Under the pieces are notes generated by a model. The model searched no databases. It saw only the letters and a program-made list of their open reading frames with translations, and was not told the origin of the DNA. The position numbers and the translations under genes were made by a program. From Linyphia triangularis (lineage: Eukaryota > Arthropoda > Arachnida > Araneae > Linyphiidae), in contig OZ021729.1 in the NCBI GenBank assembly GCA_963978545.1, positions 6,507,501 to 6,571,500 on the forward strand: 64,000 bases of DNA, read 5' to 3'. Each line of letters opens with the position of its first letter. Position 1 is the stretch's first letter. Shown here in pieces: positions 47,480 to 60,429 of this stretch.

Positions 47480-48260
47480 TGCTTTGTGACAATCTTCTAA
47501 CCTAGTTCATTTAGAAACTACTTTGTATAATATCTTGAAATTTGGTGTGCAGATACAAAAGTGATCACTTAATGGAATTGCATAAATTAAACACTCGAAA
47601 ATAGTGTGTAATACATTTTATTTTATATTTTAAATCCTTGCTTCAAAACCTATTCAGTGATGCCACCTGCAATAGTCTTTTGCTATCAACCTATATAGGA
47701 ATGCCACAATTTAGTTTAATTTTTTTCTTACTTTCTTCCCCCACAGTGCAAAATATTTGGATCGGCAATATCTCCTTGATGCGCATAAAAGCAATGAGCC
47801 AAGAATTTTTTGGACAAGAAAAAGAATGTAGGTACTATCTTCATTGCAGAACAAATGACCTGGAAAGGATAGCCACACTTTATCTTGCATCTTTTCTTCC
47901 TTATGACACTAGGTATGAGAGGAGGAAGATTTTAAGGCAACTTTTTCCCTGTGGTCATATCTCCTCCATTGCATGAGTGAGTGATCATTGGTAAGTCTAC
48001 TTTCAAATTTTCCCACTTCCTTCAGCTTCCATTTCTTTTTTAAATCCTTCATATCAACTTCCATTTTGTTATGTTGATGGCGAACAATTCTGAGGAGACC
48101 TAATGAACACTACCGTATTTATATTTTCATCATTCATTTAGTAAAAATGGATAGTTTAGCGATATTTTTTGCGATAATTCATATATGGGTCTTAGTAAAA
48201 AAAAAAATTCTGCCAAAATGATGATTTTGGGGATATACTTATCGATAATTCTCATACTTT
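47480..48260 (+). repeat. Dispersed repeat D1, partial copy with unrelated insert
   Basis: 47485-47600 matches the start of D1 copy A (CAATCTTCTAACC, TTTAGAAACTACTTT). 48085-48260 matches its middle (TAGTTTAGCGATATTTTTTG). About 480 bp between them has no D1 similarity and holds the candidate exon at 47747. Confidence 0.5.
47747..47827 (+). other. Candidate internal exon
   Basis: A good acceptor (CTTTCTTCCCCCACAG) precedes 81 bp that read KYLDRQYLLDAHKSNEPRIF, then WTRKR, in one frame. A usable donor follows (GTAGGT). The exon leaves two bases, AT, that combine with the first base of a second candidate exon at 51656. Another frame stays open to 47976, also with protein-like sequence (TLYLASFLPYDTRYERRK), so the choice of frame is uncertain. 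Confidence 0.3.
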
Positions 48261-48870
48261 ACTTTAGTAAATAAAATTATATGTTCTTCTAAGATTAATG
48301 TATAAGCGAATCTTTGCTAACGAGCAATTGGTGACACGTAACAATGATTAATAGCTTTAAAACGTGATGTGAACTTTTTCTTCCCTTAATTTTTGAAGAA
48401 AATATTCTCTAGTTGCGTTTCTTAGTATTTCTTTTTGCATCTTCTACTAAACTAGTTAAGTAATACCATTTGAAGGGGAGAAATAAAACCCTTTTTGCAC
48501 GCATCACAGCAGATGAGATTAATTATACATTCTACGATTTTTCACACTTTCTATCCACAAACTTTATTATTTGAATTTATCAAGATATAAATGCCATCCC
48601 CTTCTAATCAAATCTTATGATAAATAGATCGTCATTATTTATAGAAATAGCACATAGTTTAAACGGATAAAGTTTGATTTATGACACAATAATCAAAACA
48701 TAAAACCAAAAGTATGATTAGTAAGTTGTTCTAGCAGAGCAACATCATTTAAAATAGTAGTTAACTTTGTACTGCCTTTAGTAGTAAATAATCAACCAAC
48801 AAAGTTCGTTATCATTGTCAAGGATTTGCCATCGTCCAATCGAGCTGAAACTTTTGGCTTCGATCTCGAT
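48261..48870. other. No gene seen
   Basis: AT-rich, no repeat partner recognised. Confidence 0.4.
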
Positions 48871-49575
48871 CAGTGGTAGAAGTGGGAAAAGAAAAGTGGG
48901 GGGATGCCCAAAACTTGGTGACAAATGCACCCCTCCCCCCTCTCCCCAACGATAAATTTTATAATTTCGTATCTTATAATAAAAATATTAACTAGTAAGG
49001 AAATAACCTATATTTCCTAACATTAACATTGAACAAAGGTCCAACATTTATTGTTATTTTAATGAATATTCTGTGACTTAGTTTTTTTTTTTTTTTGCTT
49101 GGAAGTAAAAGACAAAGTGAAGTAATAATCTAAAATTATAAACATAACTGGTTACTTAGATTTAAATAGTACTTCCAAATGTGCCTACTTTCATGAAATT
49201 AAATTAACAGAGAACCTAAGATTTTTTTTTTTTTTTAATAACTTGCCTTTGTATGAAACAAGAATAAAAATTTAACTATTTGTCAATAAAAATACCTACA
49301 TCTTTATACAAAGTAGTAGATAATATATTTTTATAATACTAGAATACACGCCATAAATATTTTTTTTTACATTTGAAAACTTTAAATCATTTTTTCTCTG
49401 TGTCATTGCATTTAAAGGTTAATGTTATTTTTCCTTAATATTTTTTAGATGGATTGGGTATTTTTAAAAGTGGGGGGATGGATTTCAGTTCTTCTAGAAG
49501 TGGGGATACGCATGGGCATTTTCTTGAAAAGTGGGATGACGCATCACCCTGCGTCTACCCGCACTTCTAGCACTG
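48871..49575. mobile_element. Nonautonomous hAT transposon, copy 1
   Basis: The termini CAGTGGTAGAAGTGGG and CCCGCACTTCTAGCACTG are hAT-like. The 8-bp duplication ATCTCGAT is perfect on both sides (48863-48870 and 49576-49583). The interior matches 56027-56744. It encodes no transposase. Confidence 0.9.
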
Positions 49576-49583
49576 ATCTCGAT

Positions 49584-50646
49584 GACAATGCATTCTATCA
49601 AATTTTGGGGGCTGTCATTATCACTAAAAAATCACTTTTAAGGGATAGTAATAAACCAACTTGACGTCATCCAATCGCGCTGAAATAGCACTTGACCGAT
49701 CATTGAAGAAACTCTTTCCTGTTGCCGAAATTGTTTTAATAAACAAGTAATAAAATTATTTTAATCAGAATAAATAAAAGATATTTGGATGTCAATGTTA
49801 TGCAATTGTTCTACAATGATGCTACAATTCACATTCATTTTTAATGAAGAAAGTTTGAAAAGGTAGTTTACCACATATTTTGCTGATAGAGATGTTTTTA
49901 ATATTCAAAATTAAATGCAAACACAAAACACAAACTGACAACAGAAACATTGCTATGTTAATGAATATATAAAATGGCAATGCGTATGAAGGATTTATAT
50001 TAAAAATTTTAATTTTTCGGGTTATATTATTTGTTTTCATTATTTGCTTTTACACATTATTGTTCACCTGCCTGGTTAAAAATATCAGATATGTGATATT
50101 TTAGTTTAATTATCCAACAACGTTTTTGGATAGGTAAACATGTACCAAATATTGGATATATCCCTAATTTGTACTGCCTTATTTTCTACAATGAAAATTG
50201 TCATTTTAACCTGTCCTTTCCAGAGATAGCAACTTTCTGCAAATTTCCCGTAGTTTCTACTGATTTTTGCTCTTTTTTTTTACAGTTTACCCATGGCCAA
50301 AACTCTTACATTAAGATAAATAAATGCAAGATACAATAACAACTATTACATCAGCGTAATACTCGGCGAAAACAACGTAAATCTTGACAATAGCAAAACT
50401 ATTGGAGAGTTTCAACTGTTGGCAATAGATTCAAAAGAGATATTTCACTTAGATCTTTTCTGTAGGTTTCAAAGATTGTAAATAAATATGGAAAATCCTC
50501 AAAAATTACGGAAAATTATAAAAGCTACGGCAAATCCGTAGTAAAGTTAGCATCTCTGCCTTTCTAAATTTGGAGGATAAAAAAATGTAGAATTCTTGCA
50601 ATGCATTTTTTCTTCTTTTTTTGCATTTATGAATTTAAAGTATTAA
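49584..50646. other. No gene seen
   Basis: AT-rich, unique-looking DNA. Confidence 0.4.
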
Positions 50647-51535
50647 CAGGGTTCCCACGGTCATGGAAAATCAATAAAAGTGCTTAATATATTTGTGCTT
50701 GTTTTCAAGGCCTTGAAAATGCTTAGAGGTGCTTTAAAAGTCCTTGAAAACTCTTGGAGGTCATTAAAAGTCCTTAATTTTTGCAGATGTTGTGTGCCCA
50801 ACTGCAAAATTTATAAAAATACAACTCAGACTTGATATTCCCGCATGACCTCCACTTATCTGTATCGTATCGGAATTCTCCAACATATTTGTGTTACGCA
50901 TCCACCAACTTGTAACTTTTTTGGTAGAATATACTTTATTAAAAATTTATATATAGACGTGATGCCTGAAAACAAATTTTCAACGGTCCTTAAAAACATT
51001 ATTTAGGTGCTTAAAAGTTGTGGTGTAGCCTTTAAATACCGTATAAAAGCTTCTGTGCACTAGAGTACTCTTTTGCACAGTGGCAAAGTATTCGGCTCGA
51101 GAACCAAAGGTCCTTCGATCGAGGCTCGGTGACCGCACTAACCAGCTTTGCAGCATTGGTTTACCCGGACAACTGAACCATGCTGCCATCTATCGGCGCT
51201 TTTGAAAAGAGAAACTTCATTGCGGCAAATGATCCAAATTCGGGCCCTCGCAACCTGCGAGCTCCACGATGCTACTTTCATTCCTAACCTCCAACTCCAA
51301 TCAGACGCTGATAGATACAACAGTATTGCTCCTTCGTCGCTGGACGGAGGGTATGTGGTGTTGCCTTTAAATACCAGATAAAAACTTCAGTGCACTGGAG
51401 TACTCTTTTTCACAGCGGCAAAGTATTCGACTTCAGAACCATAGGTCCTCAGGTCGAGGGCCGTTAACCGCACTAACCACAAAATCATTGAAAAGTCATT
51501 GATTTTCATTCCGGGGGAACATGAATGGGAACCCT
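50647..51535. mobile_element. hAT-type MITE (CAGGGTTCCCA ends) split by a SINE
   Basis: The left end CAGGGTTCCCACGGTCATGG and right end GAATGGGAACCCTG are inverted. Subterminal words such as TCATGGAAAATCA and GTCCTTGAAAA are typical of this widespread animal MITE type. ATTAA flanks both ends, but a full 8-bp duplication is not clear. A second GGGAACCCTGATTAACT follows at about 51560. The centre is filled by the SINE-like repeat at 51036-51480. Confidence 0.65.
51036..51480 (+). mobile_element. SINE-like repeat, head-body-head, copy 2
   Basis: The head (GTGCACTAGAGTACTCTTTT...CAGTGGCAAAGTATTCGGC...TCGATCGAGGCTCGG) occurs at about 51050 and again at about 51390. The body contains TGCTGCCATCTATCGGCGC and CTCCTTCGTCGCTGGACGG. 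It is the same organisation as 42940-43365. Confidence 0.6.
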
Positions 51536-51655
51536 GATTAACTGATTTCATTGAGAGGGAACCCTGATTAACTATTTGGGTGTAATTTAGATAATTATTT
51601 TTGTATGTATTCTGTGTTAAAGTGAAATGTTATTTATTCCTTCTCACTCTTAAAG

Positions 51656-51713
51656 GCACTTTGATGTAGTAAAGATATCAAGGTTTGACGAGGACACCAA
51701 GACTTCCCTCTAG
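51656..51713 (+). other. Candidate terminal exon
   Basis: The acceptor TTCCTTCTCACTCTTAAAG is followed by G and then HFDVVKISRFDEDTKTSL and a TAG stop. Its phase fits the exon at 47747-47827 (AT plus G gives Met). Neither exon is recognised and the 3.8 kb between them carries several transposons, as an intron here might. Confidence 0.3.
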
Positions 51714-54214
51714 AAACAATTACAAATATGCGACTGCCTTCTAACATGTATGTAAACTATTTTCTTGTATCTGCAATTTTAGCCTTATCTTAAAATATAG
51801 CATAGTGTATAGTTATTTACACACATTTAATACAAAAATACCAGTACAAATACTTTATTATTATTTCTTTGCTGAATATGTTTTCATAAAATAAAATTCT
51901 TTATTATATCATGTTGAGTGAAAATCAGTGGTTATTATTTTGATATCTCTTTGATATTATAGCATTAACAAAAATAGTGTGTAGTAATGACACTAAAAAT
52001 AGGTACTAATCTGCTTAAAATGAAACTATTTTGGTATTCCATTCTATATTTCTTGTATAATTATTGATTTTGAACATCTAATATCTATTAATGAATTTAG
52101 AATTTTAATGTGAAGACTCTTGTGTCAGTCCCTTCAGAGTAAGATAACAATATAATGTTTATGTGTAAAAATCTGTCTGGGAAAGAAGTACTTTTTAAAT
52201 AAGAAGTGTACAGTATTTATTAAAGCATTTAAACAAATTTCATTGGATTGAATGTTGTAATTTTGTTTAAATTTTCAAACATGTAAAAAAAAATTTTAAA
52301 TTCTGTTTCTTTCATTCTACCATTTGTTTGCTGACACATCCTCTTTACCTTTAAAGTTCAATCACAGCAAAGTTTAAGATACATTTAAAATACCTTTAAC
52401 AACACATTGTATTAACTTGGTGACAAAAAACATATAATACCAACCGATTTGCAAACACAATTTCTGTATCTTCAGTTTATGCTAAATTTAATTTTAAAAG
52501 TTTAGTTTTTACTTGCAAGTTATAAGATTAGATATATAATATTTGAGATTCAGATAAATATGCAAAATACTATTTTTTTGTCTAACTTTAGTTACTTCTC
52601 TTCTAAATGTTTTTATTGACATACAATTTAACTGAAACTTAATTTCAAGGTTCTGCATTTACTAAGGCTAATAAAATATTCTATTTGCTTTTTAATCATC
52701 TTTAATTTGTGTATCTTCTATGTAGGTGAACCAATTGTGATACCAAGAAAGTGAAGGTTTTAGTAGCATGAAAGAAAAAGAAATTCATTTCAACATTGCT
52801 TGTTGGGTACCATAACAGGTATGAATGAATGTGCTTAATTGATACAAACCATCTACACACGTACAACCATACTAAACATATGCTGCGCATTGATACATAT
52901 TTCTGTGTGTTAATGTAATGCATGTATAAAAACTTGCTTAATGAATTTCAATTGGCATGACATTTTAAGCATGCATAAACAAACCTGTGAATGGAATTGT
53001 TCATTGTGTATTGAAAATAACTGTTTGTGGGGAAGAGAAAAAGTGACAATTTATTTTTAAGGTTTCATGTTTAATGCTTGCAAGAGGAGAATACAAGAAA
53101 GCACTCAGCTACGAGATAGGAATCTATATGAGTCATTCTCTCAAAACATTAAAAATGCATATCACAACATTATACCACCTTAAAAACAACTACGAAGATA
53201 ATGAATTGTCTTTTAATAACTTTTCCATGTTCCAGGCTAACTTTCTCATGTGACATTAAATTTTTCTTCTATAAATGATTTAAAAATATACCCAACATCC
53301 ATAAGTCATTATCGTGGCTTGTTACTAGAGCCATCTAAACTGTTATAAATGCTAAATAAACTAACTAATATAAAACTAATTTTCCAACAGCAGTTAATAT
53401 AATGTATTTATAATAAAGTGTTTTATACAATGGAAAATGAATTAGCATAATTTAATTATTTTTCTTATTTAAAAAAATACTAAAATGTATGTGACTGAAC
53501 AAAGCATCATTATCCTGGCATTACACTCCGTATTTTAACTACAGAAGGCATCTGCATTCTATTTTTTGTGCCTATTCCAAGAACTTTTATTTCTTTAGTA
53601 AACTGTGTGAATAATTATTCTCAGTTGGCACTATATTTTTTAATGAAATTTTGAAGTTCTATTCCATCAGAACTATGTTTCATTCGTATCATTTTTCTGG
53701 CATCTACAAAAATACTAGGTGTGTAGAAAAAAAATTATATTGCTATGTAGAATACACAATACAGTCACCTTTTAGAAAATATATAGATTAACTTTAAAAT
53801 TTTTAAATTGAATGTACCAGCTTCTAATTACATAAATTTCATCATTATCCTAACATATAAAGAGCAAACCAGGATATTGATGCTTGTTATTTTTTCAAAA
53901 TAGAATTAAAATTTATATAAGTTTAAAAGTGCAACATCACATTTGTAATTAAATTTGCAAATTTACAATTTTTTTATCATTTTAATTAGCATTTTTTTAA
54001 GGCACCTCATTTAAAAAATTGTTGTATTATGAGCACCATTGTCTTAGCATAGGATTTTCATACTCACAGTTAACAAATTTTTGCACTGCTGGTATTTTAA
54101 TCTTGTTGTATAAAGCCCAAATAATATAAAAAATATATCGCATACATTTATGGCATCCTTTTTAAAAAACTTTTTAATATTGAAAAGTTGCCTGTTTTGG
54201 AAAAATTACCCATA
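51714..54214. other. No gene seen
   Basis: AT-rich DNA largely free of recognisable repeats. At 52725 an acceptor-like TCTTCTATGTAG precedes a short run (GEPIVIPRK then stop) that could end a protein, but it has no partner exon. Confidence 0.35.
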
Positions 54215-55874
54215 TACTGCCGTCCTAAGCAGAAATGTGGTAACTCCGCCCAAGATGATTTGTCAAAAAAGTACTTTTATTGCTTTTTGTGGGCCACCTA
54301 GTTAAAATACAATAATTTTTTAACTTTTTAAGTTTCTAGGGGGTATTTTTGATGCTCTACAACATAGATGCTCAACATTATATGATTTTTTAAAATTTTA
54401 GCCTTAATTGGCAGTTACTGCATTTCAGCCTAGTAAGTATTTTCTGATTAGTGTTAAACAAAATTGCAGTAACTGCATCAATCAGCTATTGTAGATATAT
54501 TTTACGCCCTAAAGATGGGGTAATATTAACTTAGATTAGCAATCGTTGCATTACGACATAAAGATATGTAAGAACGTTATCAACAAATGAATTTTTAATG
54601 TCCCATAAAAAAATCATATTATTGGAAAAATTCCCATTGCTATTTACATAAAATGAAAAATATACTTGTATTACAAGACTATGCGAATAGTATCACTTAT
54701 TTTAGCTTCTACTTTTAAAAAAAAATGGTTTTTACCCATTCTTTTTACCTTACTAAACATCGTCAAAATTGCTGCCCAAATCTACAACTAAACTGTTGAC
54801 TTGAAGGGATTTCCAAAAATAGTCACGATTTTCTGGTATCAGATATAGCAAGTTCTCTAATATATATATTTGTTTCGTTCATTGGTTATTCCTCTCAATT
54901 GGGAGATTGATTGCAGCATATCAATAACATTTTAATACTTTTATCTTAAGGAAATTTAATGAACTGGATTCTTCGGAAAAATCTGTTTTGTCCATCTGGT
55001 TCTTTTTCCATATTAATTGCAATTCAGCTCATAAAATCCTTAAAAACAAAGTTTTCATTGTGAAATAATGACTATAAGCAAATAAAGCTGTTCACAGTTT
55101 GAGAGTTGTAACAATAACTCATCCTAAATAATCATTATCAAATGTCTACAACAATTGTTTATCTGTATGCATAACAATTGTACTATAATTTCTATGCACC
55201 TATAAAAAGACATTCGTTGACTTTCTGCAGTCAAATCACTTTCATTCATCACTTTATAAACTTACTTCTAATAACGATCTTCAGTCAATTCACAAAGAAT
55301 ATCTTTGAAGGTTGCTTTCTATAACTATTGTAATAAAATTACAAAAAAAAGTATTCTACATTTTAAGCATCAAACGATTTTTACAATAATTGCCAACTCT
55401 CTAAAAAATAAAAAGTCGTATTTTTATATTGCTCAATTCACAGTAACAAAGTAAACGATGATAAATAAACTGCTTTTAACATAATAAATTGAAACTTATG
55501 AAGTGAATCTCACAATACCTAATATGTATGTGTGTATGGGTCACTGTCAGATCAATCTTATACATGCCCCGAATGTGCATAACATACTTCCCTAAAGTTT
55601 CTACGCATTTTACATAGAAACAATCAATTCCTCAATTTATTGGAGTTACTGCGTTTCAGGTTAGTATTTGTCTTTGCTGCATTCTTGCTTAGTAGACCTC
55701 GTCTTATTCTGGAGTTGCTGCAATACTGACTACCGAGTTTAATAAGAAAGGAGCCGAAAACTGATCATGTGTTTATGTACACATATACGTATGATCTTAG
55801 AGGAACCAAAAAATCGCAATAACTCAAAATCGACAAAAAGGAGAGTTACTGCTTTTCTGATTAGGACGGCAGTA
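54215..55874. mobile_element. TIR transposon, 1.66 kb, nonautonomous
   Basis: The ends are TACTGCCGTCCTAAGCAGAA on the left and TTCTGATTAGGACGGCAGTA on the right, with a TA at each edge. Subterminal words like AGTTACTGCATTTCAG recur inside (54411, 55645, 55852). No transposase frame is present. Family unknown, and a TA target suggests a Tc1/mariner-related or similar class. Confidence 0.7.
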
Positions 55875-56026
55875 TCCTCAATACATACTTAGAAATGAAT
55901 ATTATATTTGTAAGGTTCTCAGGTTACAGATAGCTACTTTGAACTCCCCTCTGAACTGTTATTGTGGACCTTTTACTCATCACCCCCTCTAGAGTTTAGA
56001 AGGGGAGGGTTTTTCTAAGTGGGGAC

Positions 56027-56744
56027 CAGTGGTAGAAGTGGTGAAAGAAAAAGTAGCCCCCCCCCCCCCCCCCCAGTTTCCCCAACGATAAATTTTATAA
56101 TTTCGTAATTATATTAACTAGTAAAAAAAAAATTATACTTCCTAACATTAACCGAGAGTCCAAAATATATTATTTTAATGAGTATTCGACTACTTAGTTT
56201 ATTTTACTTGGAAGTAAGAAATAAAGTGAAGTAATAATGCAATGTTATGTACATAACTGCTTATTTAAATTTAAATAATACTTGTAAATGTGCATACTTT
56301 CATGAAATTAAATTAATAGAGAATTCTAAAAAGTTTTTTTTTTTTTTTTTAAAGTAGCTTGTCTTTATATGAAACAAGAATAGAAATTTAACTTATAAGA
56401 AAGTTCCTCCAAAGTTAAAAGTTGACCAAATGTAACTGTATTCGTTAGTAAAAATACTTATATCTTTTTACAAAGTAGTAGTACAATACATTTTTATAAT
56501 ATGATATATACACCATAATTAGTTTTAAAGTTTTCAAACGTAAAAATAAATACATTTTTCTCAGTGTCACTACATTTAAATGTTAATGAAATTTTTCATT
56601 TGTAGTTTTTAGGGGGATTGAGTTCTTTTAAAAGTGGGGGGGTGTATTTCAGTGGTTTTAGAAGTTGGGGGACGCACACCACAGGTATTTTCTTGAAAAG
56701 TGGGAGGACGCTTCACCCAGCATCTACCCACACTTCTAGCACTG
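56027..56744. mobile_element. Nonautonomous hAT transposon, copy 2
   Basis: The ends CAGTGGTAGAAGTGGTG and CACACTTCTAGCACTG carry a perfect 8-bp duplication GTGGGGAC (56019-56026 and 56745-56752). It is the same family as 48871-49575. A C run sits at about 56057-56074. Confidence 0.9.
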
Positions 56745-56752
56745 GTGGGGAC

Positions 56753-58499
56753 CAGTTGAGAAAATACGAGATCAAGGTTGGCTGACCACTGAATGAGAAC
56801 TGCTGATGTCTTGTTAAGATTGTAGTAGTTTTGTTGCAAGAATCGATGTAGAATGTTGAAATTAATAAAAGTGTATTATTGTTAACACTGAAGTGTTTTT
56901 AATTCAGGCTGGTATTACATCTCATGCACGAACCAAATCCAATTCCTGGAAAATAGGGGATTGTCACATTATTGACTGCTGCTTAAAACTCTTGACTGCT
57001 TCTAAGATAAACTTAAACATGGCATTGAATGATAAAACCTGTTGGAATTTTAAGATTTTTATAATTTTGGTAACAGTTAAAGTCCAATGCTTACCCTTAT
57101 CATAAACTAGCTAACTCTCTTTGGCTAAAGTTTAAATAATACTCCCATATTCCTGTAGTGCTTTGTAATTTAGTCTACCTATAATCAACCAATTCATGAA
57201 TTGACTATGACTTACTTTCAGATTTGGCCATAATATATAAATTATCATTTATTACTCTGATAATGTCCTGTACCTCATATTGGATAGATAGTTTCTTATA
57301 TTTGACACAAATGTAAATTCATATTTGAATAATTCAAAAATAGATATCACATTTTTTTATATCTTTCTTTATTGTGATTTCTGTATGTAATTTTAGTGAA
57401 GTCCTGAACGAATCTGTTAACTTCTTGATAAACTGAGCATTAAAAAAAAAATTATCCTTTGTAGATACCTAAAACAAAATTAGGTTGATAAATAACATAC
57501 TAAGAATAAAAAAAAGCTGCATTAAAAGTTAGTTATTGTTGAAAACTGCCACAGAACTAACTAATCAATTTAGTTTGGTGCTTTTATAAAATGAGAATAA
57601 TCATATTTTTTTTTATTGAAAAACACATTTTTTTTAGCAAATTGATGCAACTTTTTTTTTTTTTTTTTTTAAATTTTCATTTTCGTATTATTTGACTGCT
57701 TTATCAACTAAAGCCAATGTAAAAATTCAAATAACCCTTCACTTTCAAAACTTTCTATATGTGTAAGATTCCACTATTTTCATAGTCGCTTGTGAATAAA
57801 AGTCCATCAAAATACAAGCAGTATACGAGGCTATTAAAACAATTATAAAAATTTAACTGCTAAGTGTTCAGAAGGTCACTTCTTGTCAAAACTCCTCCTC
57901 TCACATGACATTACAATTCAGGATTAGCATTGTACTTGCATACACATTTGTTAACATTTTGAAAATCTATTTTGATTGTGGGACAATAGTACGTTTAAGG
58001 TTTTTAAAATTACTTAAATATTGCCTAATAACTTGAGAAACTATTGTTAATATCAAAATGCTTTAAAATTTGTTCCTAGCTCAGTTCTCAATTGTTTGTA
58101 GTTCAGTAAGTCAAGACAAAATTTGGCAAATATTCTGCCAGTTGGCACACTTACAAATATGTACAGCCAGGGCGCCAAAGAATCCAGGACTCCAGAATAC
58201 TTGTCATGACAGTATTTATGTTCATTGGGCAAAATTTCTTCAAAGTCCTTAAATGTAATTTTAGTAAAACAGCTTCTTATTTCTTCAGGTTACTTCTATG
58301 CCAATATTAGCTTATTTGTATGAAAGTGATTTTTTTAGCAAACATACTATTTGAAATTAAATATTTTATAAATAGAAAGGCAAAAAGATATTATTTTCTG
58401 GATGAACAAATTAAGTGCTCATTAAAAAGGAATTTGCATGTTTGGCTGTCCTAATAACTTGGCCTGTTCCATGAATATGCAAATAAATACAAATCTTAA
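56753..58499. other. No gene seen
   Basis: AT-rich, with T runs near 57649-57670. No repeat partner or coding signal recognised. Confidence 0.4.
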
Positions 58500-59080
58500 G
58501 AGCAACAACAGGCTCAAGGCCCAACAGGGTTGGTCGAGTAAATATATATATACACGTATATCGAAATAGAAAACAACTTGCATACAACAGTTACACGATC
58601 ATACATAACAATACAGGCTAGTTACAGGATCATGCACACAATATACAATAGTTACAGGATTATACAATACAATATACATAATACAATACAATATACATAA
58701 TACAATACAATATACATAATACAATACAATATACATAATACGATACAATGCAATATACAAAGTTGACACAACGTTTGACAATCATACTGGAAAAATGCAA
58801 TACATAATGCAAGCAATATATACAAGCTGACACAATATACAATAGCTACAGGACTATACAATACAATATACATAATACAATACAATATACATAATACAAT
58901 AAAATATACATAATACAATGCAATATACATAATACAATACACAAAGTTGATACCGCGTTCGACAATCATACCGGAAAAATGCAATACAATGCAAGCTGAC
59001 AAATTCCAAAAAAAACAACAGTATGCAAACATAAGCAACCAAATATGGTAACAAAATAACCTAAATAAATATATACAAAG
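58500..59080 (-). mobile_element. CR1-like LINE 3' end, second copy
   Basis: It shares the 3' terminus (GGCCCAACAGGGTTGGTCGA on the plus strand) and the ATACAATATACATA array with 9898-10390 but holds no coding part. The long hydrophobic open frames here are artefacts of the array. Confidence 0.7.
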
Positions 59081-60060
59081 TACAAAAGTCTGCAAGAAAT
59101 GAAAGTTTAGGCTCAAAATGTACAGTTATTACATCTTTAAACTGTCTTTCAATTTAAATATAAATTCTGTGTGCTCTTTCTTAGCTTAGGTAGAAGATGC
59201 ATTGGACTACATCACAATCAGTTTGTCATCAGATGGTGACATTGGAATCTTCAGTTCTGAGTCCTCAGATTGCATCACAATCATTACATCCAATGCTGCT
59301 ATCTTAATGTGCAGGTTATTGTCATCTAAATGCATCACAATAATTTAATTTTCCATTGATGACATCTAATATCTTTATTTATAACCCTGAATCACAAGCA
59401 ATTATTTAAAACATATTTGTAAGACTTTTTTTTTTTTTTAAGCATTTTTTATTAATCATGAGAGCGAGCAAATGCTAGTTTATCCTGAAATCTTTTTGGA
59501 ATGTTTATTAATTAGGAAACCACAAAATTACAGTTTGTATTCAATGAATAGTTATTTAGTATAATAGCTTCAATTAATTTAAAAGACAAGCTCAGCTTTC
59601 ACTGATAGTTTTCAAAGCAAACTAGTTTGGCCAAATAAGTCAATTCTGCAAACTTCTGGGAAATTCGTAGTTGTCCTGGATAAGCAAGTTTATCCTAGTT
59701 TGTATGGTTTACGATTTCTATTTGAATGCAATTTCCGTAACTGAACCTTTTTTCCCCTACTATATAAAATTTTAAATTTTATAACTTGACTCAGGATTTT
59801 TCTTTTTTAGGATTCCTTACCTTATTTTGAATGTTTTTGCACTGTACTATCATATCTTGAATAATAAAAAAGCAAACCATTTAATACCCTTTTGAGTGCA
59901 CCCTATATATTGACATTTCATTAAAAAAAATATTCCAAGTAAAAGCAGGGTTGGAAATAAGGTTTTTTTGTATAAAAAAAGTTTGTTTTGTTTAAATCAG
60001 GTTTATTTGGTTAAAACCAGATTTTTTTCTTTTTCTTTTTTTCTTTTCTAATTGCATGTA
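59081..60060. other. Mostly empty; short internally repetitive ORF
   Basis: At 59207-59335 (minus) a 42-codon frame contains two related blocks around IVM (MHLDDNNLHIKIAALD, MIVMQSEDSELKIP, DDKLIVM). It coincides with three GCATCACAAT words in the DNA. I cannot tell a real exon from a degenerate minisatellite. The rest is AT-rich. Confidence 0.3.
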
Positions 60061-60277
60061 TGTTGTATGATGAAGGGGTAAAAGTGAAAGAGGCCAATTA
60101 AATGGACAGCAGGTTTATTCGTGCATTAGATAGAAATAGGTTCTTAAACCCAAACTAGGAGAGGCAACTTCCACGTCCGTTCACCTCCACTCCTTCGATC
60201 ATACTCTCTCTCTGGCGACGAAGTCGCCGCTAGGGGATTACATAAGCAGCGCCCTCTACATCAATGGAGATAAGACA
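60061..60277 (-). repeat. Putative 3' LTR of the gypsy element
   Basis: On the minus strand it begins TGTCTTATCTCC just after a purine-rich GGATGGCGGAG, contains AATAAA near 60105 and ends ATCATACAACA. TGT...ACA ends fit an LTR of 217 bp. The partner LTR is outside the window, so the boundaries are inferred. Confidence 0.45.
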
Positions 60278-60429
60278 CTCCGCCATCCTGATTGAGGAGG
60301 ACCACCGACTCATTGATATATACTAAACCTGTAAATAAAGATATTGAAAAATACAGCACAATAATAAAATTTAAACAACATTAATGTCTTGAAGATCACA
60401 ACGTGTGGTTCTTAAAAATTTAAAGTCTG

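Noticed and set aside
52725..52755. Terminal exon GEPIVIPRK
   Set aside because: It has an acceptor-like AG but only nine codons and no phase-matched partner. Too little to call.
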